Of a DNA stretch of 64,000 nucleotides, positions 51,351 to 59,196 are shown in pieces. Within the stretch, counting starts at the first letter, position 1. The number at the start of each line of letters is the position of its first letter. The stretch spans positions 43,026-107,025 of the forward strand of contig JAJVII010000033.1 of the NCBI GenBank assembly GCA_022072085.1. Reading direction: 5' to 3'. A program made the position numbers and the translations under genes. The notes under the pieces were generated by a model. That model had not been told where the DNA came from and ran no database searches. It was given only the letters and a program-made list of their open reading frames with translations. The DNA is from Phycisphaerae bacterium. Its GTDB lineage: Bacteria > Planctomycetota > Phycisphaerae > JAJVII01.

Positions 51351-52316
51351 ATGATGCAAGCACCCGCCGCCGATCTGCACGTGAGATGCCGTCTGCTGAC
51401 TTCAGCCTGTGGGGTTCTCCTGGTCGGCCTGCTCCTGCTGCCGGGATGCAGCCGGCAGCGACGTTCCTCGCCGTCTCGCGGCGACGATGGCGGCGCCGTT
51501 GTCGCAGGCAACGGCGGAGGCCCAGCCGTCGCCGGCGCACCGGCCCGGAACCCAGACGGCAACGGCGGCCAGGTCACGCCGCAGCAGCCCGCGCCGGACA
51601 ACCGCCAGCCCACCGGCCACCAGGGCCAGGCCCCGCCGCCGACCGGGTTCGAGGGGACCTTTACGCAGACCGGCTATCGCGACAAGCCCGACCGCCTGGA
51701 GTTGACCGTCAACGGCGACGCGCTCGGCGGCAAGCTGACCGTCGCGGGCCAGACGTACGACATCGACGGGCAGATCGCCGGCCGCACCGCCAAAGCCAAG
51801 TACACCGGCCACTACAACGGCGAGTGCGAGTTCGTCCTAGACGGCGACAAGCTGACGATGAACTACATGAAGGAAGGCCAGGCAGGCCGCGCGGTTCACT
51901 TCGAACGAGGCCAGGGTCGCAGGGCCGACCCCGATGCCGCCGAGCGGGCCCAGCGCGAGCTGGAGCAACTGGCCCGGAACGATGCGGACATCGTGAACCA
52001 CCTCAGGAAGATGGCCGGCGCCTGGGTCAGCACCGACGGGGGGATGCGAACCGTCTGCACCGTCGAGGTTCGCGGCAAGAGCATCACCGCCAAGGCCAGC
52101 AACTTCCAGGCAACCTCGACGATGGACGGGGAACTGGACGGCTGGCTGGTGGACGGCAACTGGACGCAAACGTCGGCCGACGGCAGCGGCCTGTTCGACG
52201 TGAAGGGGAACTTCACGATGGAACTCAACAAGGACGGCAATCTCGTCATCACCGTCGCGGGCTTCAAGAACGGATACCCGATCCGCGCAACCAGCCTGTT
52301 CATCCGCCAGCCGTGA
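51351..52316 (+). CDS. Lipoprotein of unknown function
   Basis: A 321-residue lipoprotein (start at 51351 or the adjacent ATG at 51354). The lipobox LLLLPGC is near residue 33. A Gly/Pro/Gln-rich linker (about 35-95) precedes two beta-rich domains (FEGTFTQTGYRDKPDRLELTVNGDALGGKLTV and VCTVEVRGKSITAKASNFQATSTMDGELDGW) of a lipocalin- or META-like appearance. No family assigned. It is divergent from the nuclease gene and convergent with the amidohydrolase gene. Confidence 0.6.
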   Translation: MMQAPAADLHVRCRLLTSACGVLLVGLLLLPGCSRQRRSSPSRGDDGGAVVAGNGGGPAVAGAPARNPDGNGGQVTPQQPAPDNRQPTGHQGQAPPPTGFEGTFTQTGYRDKPDRLELTVNGDALGGKLTVAGQTYDIDGQIAGRTAKAKYTGHYNGECEFVLDGDKLTMNYMKEGQAGRAVHFERGQGRRADPDAAERAQRELEQLARNDADIVNHLRKMAGAWVSTDGGMRTVCTVEVRGKSITAKASNFQATSTMDGELDGWLVDGNWTQTSADGSGLFDVKGNFTMELNKDGNLVITVAGFKNGYPIRATSLFIRQP

Positions 52317-52334
52317 GCCGCAAGGACGCGGGGC

Positions 52335-53183
52335 CTACCGCGCCGACTTGAGGCCGAACAGGCGAATCGCATTGCCGGCCCAGACGCGGTGTCGCAGGGA
52401 CTGGGGGGCGTTCACGCGGTCCAACAGCCGCTGGTAGAACTCGACATAGGGCGCGAACTCGTGCGGGCCGTTGTGCAGGTAGCAGACGTCGCTGGCAAAA
52501 CATATCTTGGCCAGGCTGTCACGAAGCAGATGCCCGTCGGGGGCGAACATCTCGCCCCACATGCTCATCGACCGGTGCAATGCCGTCGCGCCCGACAGGT
52601 CGGCGTAGACGTTGGGCTTGCTCCAGCAGACCTTCCACGCCTCCTCCCACCAAGGGTTGGAGAAGTGGGCCATCAGAATCTTCAGATCGGGAAAACGCCG
52701 GGCCACGGCGTCCACGTGGGCGGCCCGCATGTCGTCCATCTCGACCGGCGGAATTTCCGGCTGGCTGCGGGCCGCAAGGTAGCCCGTGTGGAAGACGGCG
52801 ACGGCCTTGCGGTCGAGCACGAGCTGGTAGAGCGGCCAGTAACGTTCGTCGCTGTACTTGTGCAGCGGGGCGATGAACTTGATGCCGCGGGCTCCGCGGT
52901 CGAGCCATCGCTCCATGTCGCCGCGAATATCGCGGCCGGGCATTTCGCGCAGGTAGTACATCGGTACGGGGATGACGAAGTCGCCGCCGAACCGCCGGAC
53001 CGCCTTGTCGCAGGCCTCCCCCGGGGCCAACAGCACCACCGCATCGATGCCGGCGGCGCGGACCTTCCGCACGTACGCCGACGCCGACCCGCGATACTGC
53101 ACGCCGGCAAACGGCCGGCTGTGCACGTGAACATCCACGCGCCGATAGACGCCGTCCCACGCATCCTGTACCGGCTTGGCCAT
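52335..53183 (-). CDS. Amidohydrolase-family metal-dependent hydrolase
   Basis: A 282-residue TIM-barrel hydrolase of the amidohydrolase-2 (COG2159) type. The N-terminal VDVHVHSRPF (His19, His21) supplies two metal ligands, FHTGYLAARS the third His, AHFSNPWWEEAW the fourth, and CFASDVCY the catalytic Asp. Members act as decarboxylases or hydrolases on aromatic and lactone substrates; the substrate here is not evident. It lies 23 bp upstream of, and co-directional with, no other gene on its 3' side; upstream is the nitroreductase gene on the same strand, 23 bp away, so the two may be one operon. Confidence 0.78.
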   Translation of the reverse strand: MAKPVQDAWDGVYRRVDVHVHSRPFAGVQYRGSASAYVRKVRAAGIDAVVLLAPGEACDKAVRRFGGDFVIPVPMYYLREMPGRDIRGDMERWLDRGARGIKFIAPLHKYSDERYWPLYQLVLDRKAVAVFHTGYLAARSQPEIPPVEMDDMRAAHVDAVARRFPDLKILMAHFSNPWWEEAWKVCWSKPNVYADLSGATALHRSMSMWGEMFAPDGHLLRDSLAKICFASDVCYLHNGPHEFAPYVEFYQRLLDRVNAPQSLRHRVWAGNAIRLFGLKSAR

Positions 53184-53206
53184 GCCGCCAGTCCTTTCAA
53201 CCGCCC

Positions 53207-53722
53207 CTACGCGAACTTCTCGTAGCAGACAATTTCTTCCATCGTCTTACGAACCTTGTGACGCGGCGGTTCGCCAGACGCGTAGCCCAGCGTCATCACC
53301 TCGACCACCTTGGCCGACGCCGGAACGCCCAGCAGCTCGCGCACGTGGTCCTGGTTGAACGCGCCGATCCAGCAGGTGCCCAACCCCTCGGCCGTCGCCG
53401 CCAGGGCGATGTGCTCCAGCGCGATAGCCACATCCACCGGATCGCCCGGCACGTTGCAGCTCATCACGCGGTCGGGCATCAGCCCCACGCCGGCGATCAC
53501 CACCGGGGCCTCGGCGATGAACGCCTGCTCGCGGCAGGCGACGGCCAGCTTCCGCCGCATCCCGGCGTCACGGACGACGACGAACTTCCACGGCTGGCGG
53601 TTGGACCCCGACGGCGCCAGCCTAGCCGCCTCCAGCACGCGGGCCAGCTTCTCGTCCTCGACCGTCCGGCCCTGGTAGGCCCGCACGGAGTAGCGATTGC
53701 GAATGGCTTGATGCACGTCCAT
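53207..53722 (-). CDS. Nitroreductase-family FMN oxidoreductase
   Basis: A 171-residue homodimeric flavoprotein. RNRYSVRAYQGRTVEDEKL and RLAPSGSNRQPWKFVVV are the FMN-binding opening of the nitroreductase family, and HIALAATAEGLGTCWIGAFNQ is the dimer-interface helix with the GLGTCWIG motif. It ends with the MTLGYASGEPPRHKVRK turn typical of the family. The substrate could be nitroaromatics, quinones or dihydropyrimidines; this cannot be read. Confidence 0.88.
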   Translation of the reverse strand: MDVHQAIRNRYSVRAYQGRTVEDEKLARVLEAARLAPSGSNRQPWKFVVVRDAGMRRKLAVACREQAFIAEAPVVIAGVGLMPDRVMSCNVPGDPVDVAIALEHIALAATAEGLGTCWIGAFNQDHVRELLGVPASAKVVEVMTLGYASGEPPRHKVRKTMEEIVCYEKFA

Positions 53723-53731
53723 GGGAAACTC

Positions 53732-54682
53732 CTACAGCTTGCGGTCCAGGCGGCGGTAGTTCACGGCCTCAGCCAGGTGCTCCTGGCGGATGTCCGGGGC
53801 GGCGGACAGGTCGGCGATCGTTCGGCTGATCCGCAGGATCTTGTCGTAGGCCCGCGCGGACAGGCCCAGCTCGCTCATCACCTGCTTCATCAGCAGTTGG
53901 CTGGGGGCGTCGAGCTTGCAGTGCGTGCGGAGCTGTCGGCCGGTCATGTGGGCGTTGACCATCGCGTCGCCGCCGTCAAACCGCCGGGCCTGCACCTCGC
54001 GGGCGGCCAGCACCTGCTCGCGCATCTGCCCGCTGCTCGTGCCCGACCCCTCAGCCGCCAGTTCGCGATAGGGAACCGCGGGGACCTCGATGTGGATGTC
54101 GATGCGGTCGATCAGCGGCCCGCTGACGCGGCCGAGGTAGTTCTCGATCTGCCGCGGCGAGCAGTTGCACTTCCGTCGCGGATCGGTGTAGTAGCCGCAC
54201 GGGCAGGGGTTCATAGCGGCGATGAGCATGAACCGCGCCGGGAATGTCGGGGCGCCCTGAACGCGGGCGATGGTGACGCGGCCCTCCTCCAGCGGCTGGC
54301 GGATCGTCTCCAGCACCTGCCGCGGAAACTCGGGGAACTCGTCCAGGAACAGCACGCCGTGATGGGCCAGCGACGCCTCGCCCGGCTGCGGCACGCTGCC
54401 CCCGCCGATCAGCGCCGGGGCGCTGGCCGAGTGATGCGGCGAGCGAACCGGCCGCGTCGCCATCAGCGGCCGATCGGCCGGCAGCAGCCCGCAGGCCGAG
54501 TAGATCCGCGTCGTCTCCAGCGACTCAGCCAGCGTCAGCGGCGGCAGCACGGTCGGCACGCGGCGGCAGAGCATCGTCTTGCCGGACCCCGGCGGGCCGA
54601 TCATCAGAATGTTGTGGTCGAAATTGACCAATGCTGCAACCAAGCTACAGTAACCCCTAGTGAAAGGGTAGAAAGTGGTCAA
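53732..54682 (-). pseudogene. comM: comM/yifB, C-terminal part only, cut by prophage insertion
   Basis: Encodes the AAA+ protein ComM/YifB, a branch-migration helicase for natural transformation. Only the C-terminal 290 or so host residues remain. The host frame begins at HNILMIGPPGSGKTM (Walker A, residues 29-36 of the open frame) and continues with the typical SLAHHGVLFLDEFPEF (Walker B), NPCPCGYY zinc-type region and the C-terminal RISRTIADLSAAP. The first 22 codons (54682 to about 54617) encode MTTFYPFTRG..., unrelated to ComM, because they come from the inserted element. The missing N-terminal 200 residues should be at the element's far end. The fragment is probably non-functional. Confidence 0.88.
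54610..54674. other. Left attachment junction of the prophage in comM
   Basis: The host frame of comM stops at 54617-54625 (complement of GAC CAC AAC codons) and AT-richer, unrelated DNA begins. TGGTC (54615-54619) and GACCA (54626-54630) form a small inverted repeat across the junction, as in serine-recombinase attachment half-sites. A second dyad (TAACCC / GGGTA, 54651-54670) follows. The exact crossover dinucleotide cannot be fixed without the other end. Confidence 0.7.
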
Positions 54683-56300
54683 AAACGCCGAGAAAATCGC
54701 GGTTTCCTACATCCGGTTTTCATCACCCCAACAGGCTACCGGGGATAGCCTGCGCCGTCAAGCTGAGTGGTCAAAGGGTTGGGCCAAGGCCAACGGCTAC
54801 CGGCTGGCCGAAAATCTGACCTTCCTTGACGCGGGGGTGTCGGCCTTCAAGGGGGCCAACAAAGACACCGGCCAGTTAAAAATCATTCTTGACTTGGTGA
54901 AGGCCGGTAAAATCCCGTCAGGATCAGCTTTACTGGTTGAACGGCTGGATCGCCTCAGTAGGGAAGAAATACCGGAAGCGTTGGAACTTCTTTTAGGGTT
55001 ACTGAGGAACGGCATTACCGTTGCTACGGCTGAGGGGGTATTCAACCGCGAAAGCGTAAAGGAAATCGGGAACATCATTACCGCAATTGCCTTCATTGCT
55101 CGCGGGAACAATGAAAGCAAGGCTAAATCTGATCGGGTTGGCGCGGCTTGGAAGCGGAAGAAAGCCGAGGCCAACAAGGGGCCGATTACCGCCAAAGGCC
55201 CCGCTTGGTTGAAGCTGGAAGGCGGGGCTTGGAAGGTGTTGGAAGGGCCAGCCGCAACCGTCAAGAGGATTTTCCGCCTCACGGTTAATGGGTTGGGTAA
55301 AAGGGCAATCGTCAAGCTTCTCAATCGGGAAGGCGTCAAACCCATCGGCCGGGCCGGAAGCTGGCATTTTTCGTATGTTTCTAAAATCCTCAGCAACAAG
55401 GCCGTCATAGGCGAGTATCAGCCGCATACGGGCAGGGCCGGAAATCGTCAGCCTGTCGGCCAGCCGGTTGAGGGTTACTATCCGGCCATCATTGAAGCCA
55501 AGATTTTCTTTGCGGCTCAACAGGCCCAACAGGCTCGCCGCAATGCTCGCGGGCGGGTGTCGGCTTCCTGTCATAATCTTTTTAGCGGGTTACTCTACAC
55601 GCCTGACGGGGCCAGCCTAACCTATGTCCAAAAGGATAAACACCAAATAGTTGATAGTCGGGCAATGCGTGGGGAAAAAGGCATACCCTATCTGGCCTTT
55701 GCCTACAAGCCCGTTGAAACGGCTCTATTGGCTATTACAGGCGAGTTGAAGCCGGTTGAGGATGACGGGGGCCTCAGTGAAGCCCTTCAAGCCCTACAGG
55801 GACAACAGGCCGACATATCAAAGCGGCTGGCGGAAGTGACGGCGGCTATCGCGGCCGGGCGGGGCCTTGCGGCCCTGATACCGGCGGCTGAACGGCTGGA
55901 AGATGAACAGGGTAAGGTTGAAAAAGAAATAGCCGACCTTCAAGGGAAGTTGGCCAGCCGTCAGGCCGACACCCTCACAGACACACAAGCGTTGATTGAA
56001 CAGCTTGAACAGGCCAAAGGTGAAGCCCTGTTGGAACTGCGGGAAGCCTTGCGGGGGGCCTTCCGTCAGCTTATCAGCCGGATTACAGCCAACATCTACA
56101 AGCCCGACCCTGACGATTACTGGCTGAGGGAATGCGATTTGACCGTCAAGTATCGGTCAGGGGCCGTTAGATCAGTCAGGATTATGACCAGAAAGAATGC
56201 CGTCAGGTATATCGGGGTGAGTTGCCTTGATCCGGCCGGGCGGATTGACCAGTCAAGCGCAATGCCTCTGTATCGCAATCCGGCCTTCATTGACGGGTAA
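54675..56300 (+). CDS. Large serine recombinase (prophage integrase)
   Basis: Integrates and, with a partner, excises the prophage. A 541-residue protein from the GTG at 54675, preceded by GAAAGGG. The N-terminal resolvase domain has VSYIRFSSPQQATGDSLRRQAE with nucleophile Ser16, LVERLDRLSREEIPEAL, and an Arg-rich NESKAKSDRVG helix; the recombinase domain follows (FRLTVNGLGKRAIVKLLNREGVKP, SWHFSYVSKILSNKAVIGEY). The zinc-ribbon stretch is degenerate: where LLRCGHCG is usual the sequence is LLYTPDGASL with no Cys pair. A long coiled coil (about 365-455) follows, as expected. It starts 58 bp from the host junction. The terminator at 56315 isolates it. Confidence 0.95.
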   Translation: MVKNAEKIAVSYIRFSSPQQATGDSLRRQAEWSKGWAKANGYRLAENLTFLDAGVSAFKGANKDTGQLKIILDLVKAGKIPSGSALLVERLDRLSREEIPEALELLLGLLRNGITVATAEGVFNRESVKEIGNIITAIAFIARGNNESKAKSDRVGAAWKRKKAEANKGPITAKGPAWLKLEGGAWKVLEGPAATVKRIFRLTVNGLGKRAIVKLLNREGVKPIGRAGSWHFSYVSKILSNKAVIGEYQPHTGRAGNRQPVGQPVEGYYPAIIEAKIFFAAQQAQQARRNARGRVSASCHNLFSGLLYTPDGASLTYVQKDKHQIVDSRAMRGEKGIPYLAFAYKPVETALLAITGELKPVEDDGGLSEALQALQGQQADISKRLAEVTAAIAAGRGLAALIPAAERLEDEQGKVEKEIADLQGKLASRQADTLTDTQALIEQLEQAKGEALLELREALRGAFRQLISRITANIYKPDPDDYWLRECDLTVKYRSGAVRSVRIMTRKNAVRYIGVSCLDPAGRIDQSSAMPLYRNPAFIDG

Positions 56301-56314
56301 ATAGAGAAGCAACC

Positions 56315-56346
56315 AAAAACCCCGCCCCTAACAAGGCGGGGTTTTT
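56315..56346 (+). terminator. Rho-independent terminator of the integrase gene
   Basis: AAAAACCCCGCC (56315-56326) and GGCGGGGTTTTT (56335-56346) form a perfect 12-bp stem with an 8-base loop, ending in a T-run, 15 bp after the stop. Its symmetric A and T runs could let it terminate from either side. Confidence 0.95.
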
Positions 56347-56889
56347 ATTTATTAATATATATTTAGAACGGGGGCATTCACCGAATAGAGGCCTTTTCAG
56401 TGTTTATTAATCCGTCTGGTAATTTATAAATATAGAGTTATTCGGACTTGGTTGTAGCCTGACAGAGCCAAGATTTTATTTATATCTCTACAAACTTATT
56501 ACCCTTGTCTAATAGGATGCCCGTTTCATCCTACCCACCACTAATCTATTTATTCAATAAATTATGTTCTATGACAAAGTTTCAACTTTACTCTTTGCTT
56601 TGACGGATAATTTACTTTTCAATCTTATCAGTCACTCACGCAACAGTTAGTTGATGAAAAGCGAGTGACTTGTTTATTTATATTATATAGTATCCACCAT
56701 AATAATTACGCATACAAAAATCTATATTTTCGAATAATTTTTTCATACCCATTTTTGGGCTTTACACCAACAATAGAAAAATCAGTTTATTTAACCCATC
56801 AGGGGGAAGATTTCTGATACACCTTTCCGCAAAGAGGGTATGATATAAGCATACGGCTATTCATTCATACTCTAACAGAAAGGAATAAA
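56347..56889. other. AT-rich non-coding stretch of the prophage
   Basis: About 540 bp of AT-rich DNA with no open frame I can support. It contains an inverted repeat AGTCACTC (56630-56637) and GAGTGACT (56663-56670) around 25 bp, which could be an operator or a hairpin, and a plus-strand TATGAT (56839-56844) that could be the -10 box for the following small genes. It may hold regulatory RNA or a replication/excision site. Confidence 0.5.
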
Positions 56890-57168
56890 ATGAAAGCCAA
56901 AGTGTTGATTGAACCTAATACAAAAATCCGCCTCACGTCAATAGGAACAAATCGCATTACTCAATCCCTTTTAGAGACAAGCCCAGCCATTGTTAGTAGC
57001 GTTACTATGTGTGATAATCCCGACGGAACGATGGAATATATCTTAGAATTACGGCAAAAGCCGAAACATCCTTTATATTTCAAGGAAGAGGTGGAAATGA
57101 GAGTGAAATACTGGCTGAACCTTCTTTGTTATGAAGGCGAAATCACTGTTGCGCTTGATGAAGAATAG
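56890..57168 (+). CDS. Small phage protein, unknown
   Basis: A 92-residue protein with no signal peptide. It starts at an ATG preceded by AGAAAGGAAT. Not recognised; beta-rich N-terminus (KAKVLIEPNTKIRLTSIGT) and helical C-terminus (EEVEMRVKYWLNLLCYEGEI). First gene after the AT-rich stretch. Confidence 0.7.
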   Translation: MKAKVLIEPNTKIRLTSIGTNRITQSLLETSPAIVSSVTMCDNPDGTMEYILELRQKPKHPLYFKEEVEMRVKYWLNLLCYEGEITVALDEE

Positions 57169-57234
57169 ATTTCTTTTGAGAAATAGTAGATGAAGCATAT
57201 ATATAAATGAAACACCTACCAGAAAGGAAACACA

Positions 57235-57501
57235 ATGGAAATCGTTCATACAACGCATCTTTATGAATGGGATGAGATAGACAACATTTGGGTTGTTGAG
57301 ATTGACGGCCTCTTTTATGTCGTCAGGGGGGATGATGTAAAAGGGCAGGTGTCAAGCGTATTGCCTGCGGATCAACCGGCTTCCGGCGGCTGTTGGATCG
57401 GCCGGACAAGTGAGGCAGGCGTTAAATATGTCGCCACCGGCCGATCTCGTAAGAATGCTATGGCTGCCTTGCGGCGGCTGAAGAAAAACCCGTATAGCTG
57501 A
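57235..57501 (+). CDS. Small phage protein, unknown
   Basis: An 88-residue protein with a strong AGAAAGGAAA ribosome-binding site. Acidic, beta-rich (HLYEWDEIDNIWVVEIDGLFYVVRGDD) with a basic C-terminal helix (SRKNAMAALRRLKKNP). Not recognised. It is followed at 57524 by a terminator. Confidence 0.65.
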   Translation: MEIVHTTHLYEWDEIDNIWVVEIDGLFYVVRGDDVKGQVSSVLPADQPASGGCWIGRTSEAGVKYVATGRSRKNAMAALRRLKKNPYS

Positions 57502-57523
57502 TTGTATTCCATTTCATTCCTTG

Positions 57524-57559
57524 ATCCCTGCCAGTCTATGAGGTTGGCGGGGATTTTTT
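57524..57559 (+). terminator. Rho-independent terminator
   Basis: ATCCCTGCC (57524-57532) and GGCGGGGAT (57546-57554, one G-T pair) form a stem with a 13-base loop, followed by TTTTT. It closes the two small genes at 56890 and 57235. Confidence 0.85.
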
Positions 57560-57592
57560 ATTTAAAAAAATAGTCAAAGATTTTTAAAAAAA

Positions 57593-58087
57593 ATGAATGC
57601 CTCACTCATATATAAGTGTATGAGTAGGGAAGAAAGAACATCTTGGCGCGATAAAGACCTCAGTAAGTTTCTGCGGGAAATTGAAACCGTCTATGGGGTT
57701 GAGGCCCCGGCTTGTGATTGCGACTGGCTTCTATACAATTTGAAGACACCTGTAGCTTTAATTGACTTCAAGCGGGAAGGAATACCCTTCAAGGATTGTA
57801 GCCTTGAGAATGCTAATATATTGACTCAATCAAAACTGGCTACACTGGCCGGTATTCCTTTTTGGGTTTGTTGTTACTCAGCCGATCTCACTACTTTTGT
57901 CCTACATCCCCGCAACCCGATTGCCCACTCATATCACGTGCTATATGGGTTGGCTTCCCCCCTGCGCCTTTCAGCCCCTGCCTTTGCCGAATGGAACAGG
58001 GCGATAAGGGAACGGCTCACCGACAAGATGATGGATAAATATAATTCTACTTTGGATAGTATAATTTCTACTGACATTATTATATAA
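57593..58087 (+). CDS. Phage protein with possible PD-(D/E)XK nuclease motif
   Basis: A 164-residue protein. The start is uncertain: ATG 57593 or ATG 57620 (MSREERTSWRDK), neither with a good ribosome-binding site. Glu31, Asp44 (in CDCDWLLYNL) and Asp58-Phe-Lys60 (in VALIDFKREG) fit the E...D...(D/E)xK pattern of PD-(D/E)XK nucleases, where the last Lys follows the acidic residue by two positions. The remainder (TLAGIPFWVCCYSADLTTFVLHP) is beta-rich. No family recognised, so the nuclease call is a hypothesis. The GC-poor C-terminus (STLDSIISTDIII) runs to the next gene. Confidence 0.5.
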   Translation: MNASLIYKCMSREERTSWRDKDLSKFLREIETVYGVEAPACDCDWLLYNLKTPVALIDFKREGIPFKDCSLENANILTQSKLATLAGIPFWVCCYSADLTTFVLHPRNPIAHSYHVLYGLASPLRLSAPAFAEWNRAIRERLTDKMMDKYNSTLDSIISTDIII

Positions 58088-58104
58088 AGAAGAAAGGAAG
58101 ATGT

Positions 58105-58674
58105 ATGACAGTAATAGCGGCAATAAGAACTTATGATAGAATCATAATTGCGGCAGACCAACAGGCAACCGGCGACGATAAGACATATATCAATAAAATA
58201 ATAGAGAATGGGGACTATGTATTGTCCTCTTGCGGCGATGCGGTTTTGATGACTGTTTTGAAACATATGGATATACCGCAACGAAGCAAAAAGGATGATG
58301 CCGCACAGTGGATTAGCAAGAGATTTCTGCCCGCACTCAAGAAAGAACTGAATGCCTATGGAACCTTGAAAAAAGAGAGCGATAGAACATACTTACCGGG
58401 CAGCATAATGATTGCATGGCGCGGCGAGTTGTGGGTAATTGAAGAGAATGGCTACGCCTATTCCGATGATAGCGTTGCGATTGGTTCTGGCGCAGTAATT
58501 GCAAAAGGCGTGTTTAAGGCACTTGAGGCGGTCAGATGGATAGACGATTCAATTATTGCATATACAAATGTTGCTGCGGATGATGCGGTTAGGATTGCTG
58601 TTGAAACCGCCATTGCAATCGACCCATACTGCGGTGGTTGTGTTGATATAGTGCGAATACATGGGGGCAAATGA
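58105..58674 (+). CDS. Proteasome/HslV-like Ntn hydrolase (Thr1), phage-encoded
   Basis: A 189-residue protein whose processing by methionine aminopeptidase would expose Thr1 as nucleophile, as in proteasome beta subunits and HslV. The mature N-terminus TVIAAIRTYDRIIIAADQQAT matches HslV [21 protein letters not shown] position for position at Thr1, Asp17 and Gln19-Ala20-Thr21. The HslV Lys33 has a counterpart in NKI (Lys30) with a three-residue deletion. A second hallmark, VAIGSGAVIAKGVFKALEAV, matches the HslV GSG stretch (Ser127 here), and the C-terminus ends AVETAIAIDPYCGGCVDIVRI, as in the T1 fold. No HslU or other unfoldase is visible in this part of the prophage. It overlaps the HNH gene by 4 bp. 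Confidence 0.85.
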   Translation: MTVIAAIRTYDRIIIAADQQATGDDKTYINKIIENGDYVLSSCGDAVLMTVLKHMDIPQRSKKDDAAQWISKRFLPALKKELNAYGTLKKESDRTYLPGSIMIAWRGELWVIEENGYAYSDDSVAIGSGAVIAKGVFKALEAVRWIDDSIIAYTNVAADDAVRIAVETAIAIDPYCGGCVDIVRIHGGK

Positions 58675-58988
58675 AGTATGACAAAAAACACATAGCTTGG
58701 TCAAAAGCCGTCAGGGACAGGGCCGACAACCGTTGCGAAAAATGCGGGGTGAAGACCATAAAGGATGAAAAGGGGGAACGGCCAGCACGCCTCAACGCGC
58801 ATCATATCCTGTCTAAAGAACGCTGGCCGGAATACCGCTATGACTTGGATAATGGCGTAAGCCTCTGTTACAGGTGTCATAGACGGATCGCGCACCTTGA
58901 CGGGGTTGAGTTTTGCTTATGGCTGGCCCAGTGCTTACAGGATAAGTATGAGTGGGCAAAGAAACGAATCGAAGAAAGGAAGATATGA
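58671..58988 (+). CDS. HNH endonuclease (first of two)
   Basis: A 105-residue HNH protein. CEKC (22-25) and CYRCH (66-70) form the zinc-type knuckles around LNAHHILSKE (His44, His45) and Asn61, the order expected of an HNH nuclease. It starts in a 4-bp overlap with the Ntn hydrolase gene (ATGA), so the two are translationally coupled. Phage HNH proteins next to terminase are usually packaging-associated, but here the terminase is 4 kb away and another HNH gene (60908) is nearer, so this one may have a different role. Confidence 0.88.
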   Translation: MKYDKKHIAWSKAVRDRADNRCEKCGVKTIKDEKGERPARLNAHHILSKERWPEYRYDLDNGVSLCYRCHRRIAHLDGVEFCLWLAQCLQDKYEWAKKRIEERKI

Positions 58989-59086
58989 GTGAAGAAAAAG
59001 CTCTATTAGAAGAAATACACCAGATGCTTAAACAGGTATTACAGATACTTTCAACTTTACAACCAAATAAGAGGGAAAAACGGTAA
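58985..59086 (+). CDS. Very small phage protein
   Basis: A 33-residue frame (MSEEKALLEEIHQMLKQVLQ...), overlapping the HNH stop by 4 bp, with a heptad-like pattern suggesting a short coiled coil. Plausible because of the exact ATGA overlap, but too short to be sure it is translated. Confidence 0.4.
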   Translation: MSEEKALLEEIHQMLKQVLQILSTLQPNKREKR

Positions 59087-59130
59087 TGAAGTGTGCGTTA
59101 TATAGATAGGAAGAGAGCGTATATCAAATC

Positions 59131-59175
59131 GGGGGGCTGTTCCCAACAGGCAGAAAGCCGCCGCACCAGCCCCCC
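59131..59175. repeat. Hairpin-forming inverted repeat
   Basis: GGGGGGCTG (59131-59139) and CAGCCCCCC (59167-59175) form a 9-bp GC stem around 27 bases. It has no T-run, so it is a weak terminator or an RNA element between the small frame and the lipoprotein gene. Confidence 0.55.
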
Positions 59176-59196
59176 AATTCTTCCCTTCCTGAAAGG

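Noticed and set aside
54610..54674. tRNA attachment site for the prophage
   Set aside because: No tRNA-like sequence at the junction; the host frame is comM and the enzyme is a serine recombinase, which uses protein genes.
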